A DNA stretch of 64,000 nucleotides, taken from the NCBI GenBank assembly GCA_050298535.1, contig JBNKUI010000040.1, positions 1-64,000 on the forward strand, read 5' to 3'. The notes beneath the pieces are model-generated. The model was not told where the DNA came from. It saw only the letters and a program-made list of their open reading frames with translations, and did not search any database. Numbering within the stretch: position 1 is the stretch's first letter; each line of letters begins with the position of its first letter. Positions 36,787 to 45,635 of this stretch are shown one piece after another. The DNA is from JABDMH01 sp050298535. Lineage in GTDB: Bacteria > Bacteroidota > Bacteroidia > Chitinophagales > Saprospiraceae. The position numbers were made by a program, and so were the translations under genes.

Positions 36787-37764
36787 TTAGAAAGACTTAA
36801 CGGCACGCACATGCTTTTCCAAACTCTTATTTAATACCGTTTGGGATCCGTTTCCAAAATTTCGACCAACGGCCTGGGTGTTATTACTTTGAGTCGAACT
36901 CCAATAAGAATCCCCATCGACTGAAAAATTTCCAAATCCCTTAAGATGAAGATTAAAGTACATTTGTTGCAGCTCATCACTGGATGCAAGGAACCAGCTC
37001 ATACCGTCATCGAATGCTCTGGCTTCTTCTGCGGCTGTGGTACCCACAAGGCAATTTGCAATAATGGCATCGGTATTGGGATCACCGCATCCAATACCGG
37101 GACAACTGGCTGGCGGGATATCTGTACCTTGACATCCCCATTCCCGGTCCGTCAAATCGGATTCATTTACTACAAGACCTTCCCCGCTGCCTGTATTCAT
37201 ATAGAATATCAAACCACCCTCGTAGACCTTACCATAAAGAGAATCAAGAAGTATCCCTTCATCATAGAGCTGTTTTGGTGTGGCACCCAGATCCAACCTT
37301 TGCTGCACCGTATAGTTGGCGACGGACAGTCCTGGAATAACCACAAAATTGCCGTTATTGATAAATAATGTGTCATCCAAAACGGAAACAGAAAATGATT
37401 GAATCTCATTGGTATTACTACTGTCAACGGCTACTTTAAGCGTAGAACCGCCCTCAGTAACGGATAAGGAATCACCTACCACATCCATAGCAGTTATTAT
37501 TTCATTGGTTGGATCTGCGTCTGCATCATCGCCTCCGACTTTATCCCAAAAAGACCCGTTAAAGTAGTAGAATGAGGAATCGGAAGTCTGGAATATTAAT
37601 AGACCTGTTGCCGGCATATGGGCTGCATTTATGGTAGCCGTATCGGTTCTGGGAACAAGTATTCCCTGTTCGGTACTCTCAAGATCCATTATGGCGCTTG
37701 GGTTTTGAGAATATATACTACCGAAAATACATAACGAAAAAACTAGTATAGAGCAATATTTCAC
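36787..37764 (-). CDS. Secreted protein with Lcl/DUF1566-like C-terminus
   Basis: Secreted protein of 325 residues with a signal peptide ending near Tyr-Ser-Gln (residues 18-20) and a GTG start. The first part (GILVPRTDTATINA, GLLIFQTSDSSFYYFNGSFWDKV) matches the head of Bacteroidota surface proteins related to tail-fibre chaperone-type or repeat-bearing proteins. The C-terminal 130 residues (YEGGLIFYMN, GMSWFLASSDELQQMY, SYWSSTQSN, RAVKSF) resemble the Lcl/DUF1566 C-type-lectin-like domain. No T9SS tail is present. It probably acts at the cell surface in adhesion, but that is inference. Confidence 0.7.
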   Translation of the reverse strand: MKYCSILVFSLCIFGSIYSQNPSAIMDLESTEQGILVPRTDTATINAAHMPATGLLIFQTSDSSFYYFNGSFWDKVGGDDADADPTNEIITAMDVVGDSLSVTEGGSTLKVAVDSSNTNEIQSFSVSVLDDTLFINNGNFVVIPGLSVANYTVQQRLDLGATPKQLYDEGILLDSLYGKVYEGGLIFYMNTGSGEGLVVNESDLTDREWGCQGTDIPPASCPGIGCGDPNTDAIIANCLVGTTAAEEARAFDDGMSWFLASSDELQQMYFNLHLKGFGNFSVDGDSYWSSTQSNNTQAVGRNFGNGSQTVLNKSLEKHVRAVKSF

Positions 37765-38171
37765 GGATTCTTGTTTTAAAAGAGAAGTCTCCTAAATTAC
37801 ACCAATAGTTTGAGAATCCAAGGAAGTGAGCTCATTCCTGAAATCAGGAGATCGTTAACGTCGATACAAAGAAAACTGAATGGACGCACCTATGAAACAT
37901 GAGTCTTAAATGCCGGAATTTTCTTAAACCTTTAAGTAATTTGTTGATTTGAAACGAGTTAGGATATTTATTACTCCTAATATATTTCTTGTCGATGTGT
38001 AAATAATATACTTGAACAATATATTTTCTGATATATTTTTATTTCAATTTCCTTAAAACTGTCTTTGATGGGTGATTAAAATCATAAATATTTGGGGCCT
38101 CACTCATAGTCTCGCTTAAAAATGAATGGGAAGCTCTAAATACAAGATGAAGATCAAAGTGCAACCGCATA
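37765..38171. other. Intergenic region, nothing recognised
   Basis: AT-rich spacer between the Lcl-like protein and sulfatase genes, with several A/T-only runs around 37970-38050. It holds the promoter of the minus-strand Lcl-like gene. No gene is supported. Confidence 0.4.
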
Positions 38172-38200
38172 TCAATAGTCTGCCCCTGTCAGACTATTGA
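38172..38200 (-). promoter_or_regulatory. Perfect hairpin across the sulfatase stop codon
   Basis: TCAATAGTCTG and CAGACTATTGA are perfect 11-base inverted arms around a seven-base loop. The arm includes the last codons and TGA stop of the sulfatase. No T-run follows, so a transcription terminator is not clear; it may stabilise the mRNA end. Confidence 0.5.
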
Positions 38201-39698
38201 GTACCGATTCCTGCCAGGTTTTCATCTCATTTTTCATTTCGTCAACGATTTTGGGATATTTATCAGCAATATTTATCTTCTCTTCTCGATCGCTTTGCAG
38301 GTCATACAATTCGTATCCGGACTCGCTGGGTGATTCACCGTCTAGAATAAGTTTGAATCTGTTGGTTACCATGGCTCGTTCACCCACATAGTGGTCGAGA
38401 GAGACTTGAGAATAGACATAATTTCGAAAAGAGCGAGTGTATTTTCCGTCCATCATTTTGACTAGAGGAGTAGTTCCCTCCTGGAGAGCCAGGTCAATAT
38501 AGGGTTCCGAATCGTCATGAAAGGCACTACCGGCATCAAATTGCCAAAAGAAAATGGGCTGTGTCCTTTCAGTTTGTGGATTTAGCAGGAAGGGCATTAA
38601 ACTTATCCCGTCAATAGGCCTATCGGGAATCGACTGATTTGTAATCTCTGTCAGGGTCGGAAAAATATCACTGGTGACCGCTATATTTTTGTTGATGGCT
38701 GCTTGTTTGATTACAGCCGGCCATTCCACAATACCGGGAACCAATATTCCACCTTCGTATAGAGAAGCCTTTTCGTTTCTAATAGTCATCCCGGTTCTGC
38801 CTGCACTGGCTGGGGTGCCATTGTCACCACAGTATAATAAAAATGTATTATCCTTTAGATTATTCTCTTGTAGGTGATTTCGCAACGCTCCAATGGCTCT
38901 ATCCATGGCCGTAATTTCCGCATAGCGTTCCCGCAAGACATCCCTGAGGGGTCGATCCGTAGCCTGGCCTGTTTCATTGGATGTGAGTCTGACCGTATCT
39001 CCATTTAGTGAATCCGGCAAATTCTGGTAGAGCGCCAGATCTTTGGGTAAGGCAGAGTAGGGTTCATGCGGTGAGCCAAACCATACAACGATGAGAAATG
39101 GTTGTTGCTTGTCCCTTGATTGGTCAATGAATCGAATTGTCTCATCAATCAGAATTTTTGAACTTTCGCCTTCGATTTTCTCAGGGTTTTCCCCATTTCT
39201 GGACAACACCGGATCCAACTCGAAGAAGTTGTCATGAGAAAGCCATTCATCAAAACCCATGGCACCCGGACTGGTTGGAGATTCTTTTTTTACAGGACCC
39301 ACATGCCACTTACCAAAATGTGCCGTACGATACCCTGCTTGCTTGAGCAGGTGCGCGATAGTGATTTCCTCAGGTCGCATAGACCAGTTAGGTGTAAAAG
39401 TGCCACAGCGATTGGGATGGCGACCAGTCAAAAAACTGACGCGCGTCGGCGAGCAGGTAGGATGACCTGCATAAAAACGGTCAAAACGCATGCCCGTATT
39501 TGCCATTTCATCCAGCACCGGTGTCTTTACAAATGGGTGCCCATTATAACCGACCTCATCCCATCCATGGTCATCTCCCATCAATAAGATGAAATTGGTA
39601 GGGGAAGTATTTTCTTCTTGTTCATGCAGTTGAGACTGGTTACAAGAAAAGAGGATGGCCATGCCGCAGAAAAAGATTAATCGTGAAGGTTGTACCAT
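38172..39698 (-). CDS. Type I sulfatase (arylsulfatase)
   Basis: Sulfatase of 508 residues with a lipoprotein signal (ILFSC, Cys19). The DD pair is at 42-43 and the FGly motif is CSPTR (Cys82), followed by VSFLTGRHP. KWHVGP and CGDNGTP carry further conserved active-site residues. Its DDHGWDEVGYNGHP opening is typical of arylsulfatase-like marine enzymes. The next gene on the same strand is in the other direction from any glycosidase, so the substrate is unknown. The last codons form one arm of a hairpin that ends at the stop. Confidence 0.92.
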   Translation of the reverse strand: MVQPSRLIFFCGMAILFSCNQSQLHEQEENTSPTNFILLMGDDHGWDEVGYNGHPFVKTPVLDEMANTGMRFDRFYAGHPTCSPTRVSFLTGRHPNRCGTFTPNWSMRPEEITIAHLLKQAGYRTAHFGKWHVGPVKKESPTSPGAMGFDEWLSHDNFFELDPVLSRNGENPEKIEGESSKILIDETIRFIDQSRDKQQPFLIVVWFGSPHEPYSALPKDLALYQNLPDSLNGDTVRLTSNETGQATDRPLRDVLRERYAEITAMDRAIGALRNHLQENNLKDNTFLLYCGDNGTPASAGRTGMTIRNEKASLYEGGILVPGIVEWPAVIKQAAINKNIAVTSDIFPTLTEITNQSIPDRPIDGISLMPFLLNPQTERTQPIFFWQFDAGSAFHDDSEPYIDLALQEGTTPLVKMMDGKYTRSFRNYVYSQVSLDHYVGERAMVTNRFKLILDGESPSESGYELYDLQSDREEKINIADKYPKIVDEMKNEMKTWQESVLNSLTGADY

Positions 39699-39784
39699 AT
39701 TCTATTTTATCGGATCATTGTTGTAAAGTGTATTAATTTATTTTGACATCAGTGAAGAAATTCAAGGAAATAAAGATTTCACCT

Positions 39785-41956
39785 TTAAGCAAAAATATTC
39801 TCATGACCTGAGTCCTTAACAAATAGACAGGTGGTATCTATCTCCTGACAAAGCTTATGATAGTGCTGCATGTCTTTGTCCGGAAATATCCCCAGAATAT
39901 TTAGGTCAGCCAAAGGAGCTTGAGAAAACTTATCGGTAAATTTTCCCTGGAGAACGACTGTGGCTTCAATGGGTAGTCTGGCGAGTTGTATCAGTTCTTC
40001 CAAATACTTTTCGGCCTTCTCCTTTTCCTCACCGTTTTCCACAACCGTCACAATTGTAATTTTCGCATTCCAGTTGATTTTAATTTTATAGGAAATAAGC
40101 AGGGCCAAATCATGCGTTTCGTAACCCTCCTTAAAACGCCAATCAGGACTTTGCTCTCTGATCCAGACATTTATCATTTGCTGCTGGCCAAGCATTGCTC
40201 GTGGGTGCGGTGCATAAATAATCACCCCTAGTTCCAATTGCTGGGCTTCGAGAATCACAGATGGAAAATCCCGGACGGAGGATTCTTTTTCTGCTAAATT
40301 GAGAAATACAATATTGGGTTTGAAGAACGCAGCACCCAAACCCTGATTTCCAAAATTCACTCCTTCGGCAAAGCGTTCTGTGCGCATCATGGCCACTGAT
40401 GAAAATACATTGTCCTTCTTGAAGGATTGCGAGACATAGTGCAACTTTTCCCTTAGATCTTGGTGGTGCTCTTTGGCAATGCCCATAAGTACAGCTGCTC
40501 CTTTAGGGTAGGCAATGTCTTTAATCAAACTGAAAGAACCCTGAAGTGCCGATGGGTCAGTGACAGGTATGAGCAGGTTGGGTTTCCAGGAGCGCTCTTG
40601 CTTATGTGCGGTGTCCGCTGTATGTTTGGCCGCCCACTCCGCGAAGGAAGTAAATAATCCACTTCTTACATCTTCAAATTGCGTTTCCAATTTTCGTTGG
40701 CTCAGAATGCCGTAGACAATAATCATCAGGGCTATTGAAATCAGACTAACCGTTGGATTGATAATAAACATCACAAGCAGGCTCCCTATAAGACCCGCCC
40801 ATGGAATAAGTTTATGCACAGTAAAAAGAGGTCTAAAACTTACTAATCCCAGCTTTTGTTCGATAATAACCACGACATTAAGCATGGCATATGTGATGAG
40901 AAAAAACATGGTAACCAGGGGTGCTATGGCATTTAGATCCCGTAGCAACATGCTCACAAATACCAGAAGTCCTGTGACGATCATTGCATTTCGCGGTTGA
41001 CCTATTTTGTTTTGATATTCCAACCAATCTCCATAGGGAAGCACCCGGTGATGCCCCATGGCAAAGAGAATCCTGGAAGAACCGACCATAGACGCCAGCG
41101 CAGAGGAAAAAGTAGCACCCAGCAATCCAGCAATCACCAAAGGCGGAAAAATAGAACGTTCAATGATGATGTTGTAGTTGTACAGCAGTTCGTACTCTGT
41201 TGCTGATCTTGCTACACAGTAGGCAAGTGCCAGGTAAATCAATAAACTCACCCCGATGGCCCAAAGTGTTCCTGCAGGAATGCTTTTACGAGGGTCTTTC
41301 AATTCGCCTGACATATTAGCGCCGGCCATAATACCCGTAGCGGCTGGGAAAAAGACGGCAAAAACCAACCAGAATTTCTCCCTGGACCCACCTTCCACCC
41401 CACGGAAAGTACCCCATCTCACTACTTCTTCTGTAGCAAACTGCATGGAGCCATAATAAGAGGCCAGGACAATTGAAACCAATGAAAGAAAGATGACACC
41501 CATGATAATAAACTGGGTCTTAATGGCAAGATCCGCACTCTTGTAGGCAATGCCATACAGAACGGCAAAGACGATCAGGTCAATCACAAAAGGAATATGG
41601 GTTGGGAAAATGGATAACCACCCTTCTCTGAATCCAAAAATATACATGGTCACGGCCAGACCCTGCGAAATATATCTGGGGATACCCAGGCTGCCACCTA
41701 CCTCCAAACCTAACGCCTGGGAAATGATCGCATAAGCACCTCCCGCACCAATCCGGATATTGGTAGTAATAGAGGACATGGAAAGAGCCGTGCAGAGGGT
41801 AATGAAATAGGCTACAAGAATGATAACCCACGCACCCAGCAATCCCGCATTGCCGACAACCCAGCCTAGCCTCAGGTACATGATTACACCCAGTATGGTC
41901 AATAAGGTAGGTGTAAATACCCCGCCGAATGTGCCAAATTTCTTAGCTCCTTCCAT
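39785..41956 (-). CDS. SLC12-like cation-chloride cotransporter homologue
   Basis: Membrane transporter of about 723 residues from the chosen start. It opens with KKFGTFGGVFTPTLLTILGVIMYLRLGWVVG, the first-helix signature of the SLC12/APC superfamily, has about twelve helices and then a soluble tail of about 270 residues that resembles the SLC12 C-terminal domain. Bacterial members are commonly annotated as amino acid permeases or Na-K-Cl cotransporters, but few have been assayed. The ATG giving MEGAKKFG is preferred over an upstream TTG, because the paralogue elsewhere in this window starts the same way. It stands between two sulfatase genes on the same strand. Confidence 0.87.
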   Translation of the reverse strand: MEGAKKFGTFGGVFTPTLLTILGVIMYLRLGWVVGNAGLLGAWVIILVAYFITLCTALSMSSITTNIRIGAGGAYAIISQALGLEVGGSLGIPRYISQGLAVTMYIFGFREGWLSIFPTHIPFVIDLIVFAVLYGIAYKSADLAIKTQFIIMGVIFLSLVSIVLASYYGSMQFATEEVVRWGTFRGVEGGSREKFWLVFAVFFPAATGIMAGANMSGELKDPRKSIPAGTLWAIGVSLLIYLALAYCVARSATEYELLYNYNIIIERSIFPPLVIAGLLGATFSSALASMVGSSRILFAMGHHRVLPYGDWLEYQNKIGQPRNAMIVTGLLVFVSMLLRDLNAIAPLVTMFFLITYAMLNVVVIIEQKLGLVSFRPLFTVHKLIPWAGLIGSLLVMFIINPTVSLISIALMIIVYGILSQRKLETQFEDVRSGLFTSFAEWAAKHTADTAHKQERSWKPNLLIPVTDPSALQGSFSLIKDIAYPKGAAVLMGIAKEHHQDLREKLHYVSQSFKKDNVFSSVAMMRTERFAEGVNFGNQGLGAAFFKPNIVFLNLAEKESSVRDFPSVILEAQQLELGVIIYAPHPRAMLGQQQMINVWIREQSPDWRFKEGYETHDLALLISYKIKINWNAKITIVTVVENGEEKEKAEKYLEELIQLARLPIEATVVLQGKFTDKFSQAPLADLNILGIFPDKDMQHYHKLCQEIDTTCLFVKDSGHENIFA

Positions 41957-42053
41957 ACAATGCCATTTTCTGTGAGTCAATAGCTTTTAGATTTAACTGC
42001 ACTGGCTTTGATCATCAAAATAAAACATTCGTTTGGCTTGTCGTAGGCCTAAT

Positions 42054-43589
42054 TTACAGATCCCCTAGTTGCTTAAATTTAAACTTCTCATTCTCTGCAG
42101 GGACATGTTCCTGTTTCATTATCTGCTGGATGCTGGATATAATATCCGGATGTTGATCTGAGACATCATTTTTTTCCTCTATGTCAGTTTCAAGATCATA
42201 AAGTTCGATCTGTAGGTTTCCATCAAAAATATTCTTTCGGATACCCTTCCATTTTCCCAGGCGGACTGCCTGCTGACCCTTGTAACTTGGAAACTCCCAA
42301 TACAAGAAGTCATGTTGCTCTTGCTCCTTACCCAACAATGTGGGTTTAAAGCTTAGTCCATCCGTAATTTTGGAAACATTAATTCCTGCAAGGTCACATA
42401 ATGTGGGCATGATATCGTAGAACGCAGATATGTGATCACTGCTAGACCCCGATTTTATTTTCCCTGGCCAACTTACAATGAGTGGAACCCTGATTCCTCC
42501 TTCATATAAAAAACCTTTGGTGCGACCATAGCCATTCGAAAAGGGTTTGGAGCTTTCGAAGAATTCAAAGTCAACACCCCCTAAATATGTTGGACCATTA
42601 TCACTGGTAAAGAAAATGATGGTGTTGTCATAGAGGCCTTGCTCTTTCAGTGTGACAATTAAATCTCCCACTTGGTCATCCAGATAGGTAATCATTCCAG
42701 CGTAGGCGGCCTTTGGGTGTCGATTGGGGAAATAGGAGTCGTTGCCCGTGTAGGGTTCTTCTTCTCCCAGGGGTTCTCTATATTTATCCACATAGCCTTT
42801 CGGGACTTGCAAAGGTAAATGCGGAAGGGGAGAGGCATAGTACATAAAGAAAGGTTGGTCCTGATGATCCCTGATAAATGAAATCGCTTTCTGATGCATT
42901 TTTTGCGGTGCATATTCATTTTGTGAGAATTTTGCATAACTCTCCTCCTGGTACGGGTCAGCCGTTGAATCCAGCTTGACAGTCGGTGACACAAGTGCAT
43001 TGTCCAGCAGTATTTTTTTCTCATTCTCCCAAAGATGCGAGGGGTACAAGTTGTGCGCTTGCCGTTGACAATTATATCCATAGAAATAATCGAAGCCTTG
43101 TTTATTGGGTACACCTGAGGTATTGGGTGCTCCTAAGCCCCATTTACCAATTATGCTGGTTTTATATCCTGCTTGCTGAAGTATATGCCCAATGGTGACG
43201 GTGGTATCTGGAATAGGCCTTTGGCCTTCAAGAACCGGATTATGAAAAGCAGCTTCGTAGTCCCAAACATTTCCACGCTCACTCCACTCGTCGTTTCCTC
43301 GGATGTAGGCATGGCCTGTGTGCAATCCCGTTAATAGCACATATCTTGCAGGTGCGCAGACCGGCGCTCCTGAATAATGCTGTGTAAATTTCATTCCGCT
43401 ATTAGCCAATGCGTCTATATTGGGAGTTTTAATTTTCTCTTGACCATACACACCTAACTCACCATAGCCCAGATCATCTGCCAGAATTACGATGATGTTG
43501 GGTTGTCGATCTCTTTCCTGCGCCTGGCCTGGCACCCCGATGAAGATTAGTAGAAGGAGTAGGAATGTGTTTTTTAGGTATGTAAGCAT
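42054..43589 (-). CDS. Type I sulfatase (arylsulfatase)
   Basis: Secreted sulfatase of 511 residues with a classical signal peptide (ends near GQAQ, 21-24) and no lipid-bearing cysteine. The DD pair is at 38-39 and the FGly motif is CAPAR (Cys78), with YVLLTGLHTG after it. The R of CxPxR is kept, although the fourth position is Ala and not Ser. GKWGLGAPN and FFTSDNGPTY carry the later ligands. It resembles the arylsulfatase group that includes choline- or N-acetylgalactosamine-type enzymes in marine Bacteroidota, but no subfamily can be assigned safely. Confidence 0.92.
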   Translation of the reverse strand: MLTYLKNTFLLLLLIFIGVPGQAQERDRQPNIIVILADDLGYGELGVYGQEKIKTPNIDALANSGMKFTQHYSGAPVCAPARYVLLTGLHTGHAYIRGNDEWSERGNVWDYEAAFHNPVLEGQRPIPDTTVTIGHILQQAGYKTSIIGKWGLGAPNTSGVPNKQGFDYFYGYNCQRQAHNLYPSHLWENEKKILLDNALVSPTVKLDSTADPYQEESYAKFSQNEYAPQKMHQKAISFIRDHQDQPFFMYYASPLPHLPLQVPKGYVDKYREPLGEEEPYTGNDSYFPNRHPKAAYAGMITYLDDQVGDLIVTLKEQGLYDNTIIFFTSDNGPTYLGGVDFEFFESSKPFSNGYGRTKGFLYEGGIRVPLIVSWPGKIKSGSSSDHISAFYDIMPTLCDLAGINVSKITDGLSFKPTLLGKEQEQHDFLYWEFPSYKGQQAVRLGKWKGIRKNIFDGNLQIELYDLETDIEEKNDVSDQHPDIISSIQQIMKQEHVPAENEKFKFKQLGDL

Positions 43590-43806
43590 AGTAGTAGCTG
43601 TTTTTTAGACTTTATAATCATCATCTCTCATATAGGTCCCAGTCTTATAGTTTCAAAATACAATGAAGTCTTCTGGATCTGGGAAAGATACTTTTTTCAG
43701 AGACCTCGGACAACACGGTGTAGCTTGGAATGCAAGACGAAGGATGTCCTGTAGGTTGCTAAGAAGAGGTCCATTTTAGGAACTTTCCTATTTTTAATCT
43801 TAGACA

Positions 43807-45210
43807 ATGATCCAGATGAAGCGTCTACTGACAGTCTTATTGGGGGTTGCCATTTTACTTTTTCTCCTTTCCTGCTCGCGCATGTACAGGACTTCCCCCT
43901 CTGTACCCAATGTTTTATTTATTGCCGTGGATGATCTGCGCCCCGAACTGGGTTGCTATGGTGCAGGGCATATTCATTCGCCCAACATTGATGCTCTGGC
44001 TCAGAGAAGTACGCTTTTCGAAAATGCATATTGCAATATACCCGTATGTGGTGCCTCCCGGGCCAGCATAATGACGGGACTGCGACCCACACTACATCGA
44101 TTTAAATCCTACCTGACACGTGCTGATGAAGATGCACCGGGCATCACTACATTACCTGCATTATTTAAAGCCAATGGTTATACGACGATCTCTAATGGGA
44201 AAGTTTACCATAATCCCGAAGATTCCAGAGAGGGTTGGGATGAAGTATGGAGACCTTCCGCTTTGTCAGGAAGGGATTATGTTACATCCGGCAATATTCA
44301 CCTGGATACCGTTGGTGACACCCGTGGTTGGCCCTATGAAAAGGCAGATGTTCCAGATCATGCTTATCGAGATGGTAAAATGACGGAAAAATCAATTGCT
44401 GATCTAAAGCGTTTGAAAAAGCAAGACAAACCGTTTTTCCTGGCAGTGGGATATCTGAAACCTCATCTACCTTTTAATGCGCCTGCCAAATATTGGGACC
44501 TTTACGACTCCTCCGACATCCAGCTTCCTGGTAATAGTCAAAGACCTACCGATGTACCGCGACAAGCACTACATAATTTTGGAGAATTACGTCATTACAG
44601 TGGAGTGCCCTCAGAAGGTCCTGTGTCGGAAGAAATGGCACGGAAGTTAATACATGGATATTATGCGTGTGTAAGTTACACGGATGCCCTCATCGGGGAT
44701 CTGCTAAGTGCTCTGGAAGAGTTGGATCTCGATGAAGAAACGATCGTGATATTATGGGGTGATCATGGATGGAATTTGCTGGAGCATGGACTCTGGTGTA
44801 AACATTGTAATTACCGCACATCATTAAAAGTACCACTTATATTAAAGGTGCCGGGGAACAAAGGGCAGCAGAGAAAAGAGATGGTGGAATTTGTAGACAT
44901 TTATCCCACCTTGCAGGAGCTTTGTCAATTGCCAGATCCTGGTCATTTACAAGGAAACAGTCTGGTGCCACTGCTCAATGCTGATAATACACCTCCCTGG
45001 AAGGAAAGTGTAGAGTCAGTTTGGCACAATGGCTTTACCTACACTTCCCATAAATATGCCTATACTGAGTGGCGTACTGAGTCTGACTCCGTACTGGCAC
45101 GTATGCTGTTTGATCATCAATCTGACGGTCGTGAAAATAATAACCTCATCGACGGAAGTAGAAAGATCGAGTCAGTAGTCCGGGATATTAAGGCGGGCTG
45201 GTATCCGTAG
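43807..45210 (+). CDS. Type I sulfatase (iduronate-2-sulfatase-like)
   Basis: Sulfatase of 467 residues with a lipoprotein signal (FLLSC, Cys23). DD is at 42-43. The FGly motif is CGASR (Cys81), with Ala in place of the usual Pro, followed by ASIMTGLRP. The KAWAPF-like FFLAVGYLKPHLPFNAP block and WGDHGWNLLEHGLWCKH region match iduronate-2-sulfatase-type enzymes, in which CxAxR is common. It is divergent from the neighbouring sulfatase gene with about 217 bases between them, a possible shared control region. The ATG three codons later is an equally possible start. It should act on uronate-linked O-sulfates. Confidence 0.91.
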   Translation: MIQMKRLLTVLLGVAILLFLLSCSRMYRTSPSVPNVLFIAVDDLRPELGCYGAGHIHSPNIDALAQRSTLFENAYCNIPVCGASRASIMTGLRPTLHRFKSYLTRADEDAPGITTLPALFKANGYTTISNGKVYHNPEDSREGWDEVWRPSALSGRDYVTSGNIHLDTVGDTRGWPYEKADVPDHAYRDGKMTEKSIADLKRLKKQDKPFFLAVGYLKPHLPFNAPAKYWDLYDSSDIQLPGNSQRPTDVPRQALHNFGELRHYSGVPSEGPVSEEMARKLIHGYYACVSYTDALIGDLLSALEELDLDEETIVILWGDHGWNLLEHGLWCKHCNYRTSLKVPLILKVPGNKGQQRKEMVEFVDIYPTLQELCQLPDPGHLQGNSLVPLLNADNTPPWKESVESVWHNGFTYTSHKYAYTEWRTESDSVLARMLFDHQSDGRENNNLIDGSRKIESVVRDIKAGWYP

Positions 45211-45635
45211 AAGCTTCTTGTAAAGTCGTCAAGATTAAACTCTGGAGACACTGATCGGCATAAAATATGGAAAGGTTGTATGCAAAGTTGTATGGGAGGC
45301 CCTTGCAGAAAGACTTGTAGTTTACAATGAAACCTACGATAGCAGAAATCATTTGAAGGGGTAGTATAATATGGGGGTAATGGTGGCAACTACTCCTACC
45401 GAAAACAATAAGCCATCACTGGGAAGGAATGGAAATAAAATTACGCCAGATTCCAGAAAGAGTATGAACTGGATAGCATAGGTAGTACTGTTAGCTTCAA
45501 TACTCTGAAGTAAAAAATCATCGGAGTCATGCTCCCTGGCTAAATGTGAAGTGGATAATCACCCAAAAGCATGATGTTAGACTTTCCAATTTACCATAAC
45601 TTACGTTGCTTCTATTCGTATCTAAACCAAGACAT
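45211..45635. other. Intergenic region, no supported gene
   Basis: Spacer after the iduronate-sulfatase-like gene. It has no convincing frame, repeat or terminator. It should include the promoter of the next plus-strand gene. Confidence 0.4.

Noticed and set aside
45117..45389. 90-codon minus-strand frame at the end of the iduronate-sulfatase-like gene
   Set aside because: Antisense to the end of a solid gene, low-complexity and unlikely.
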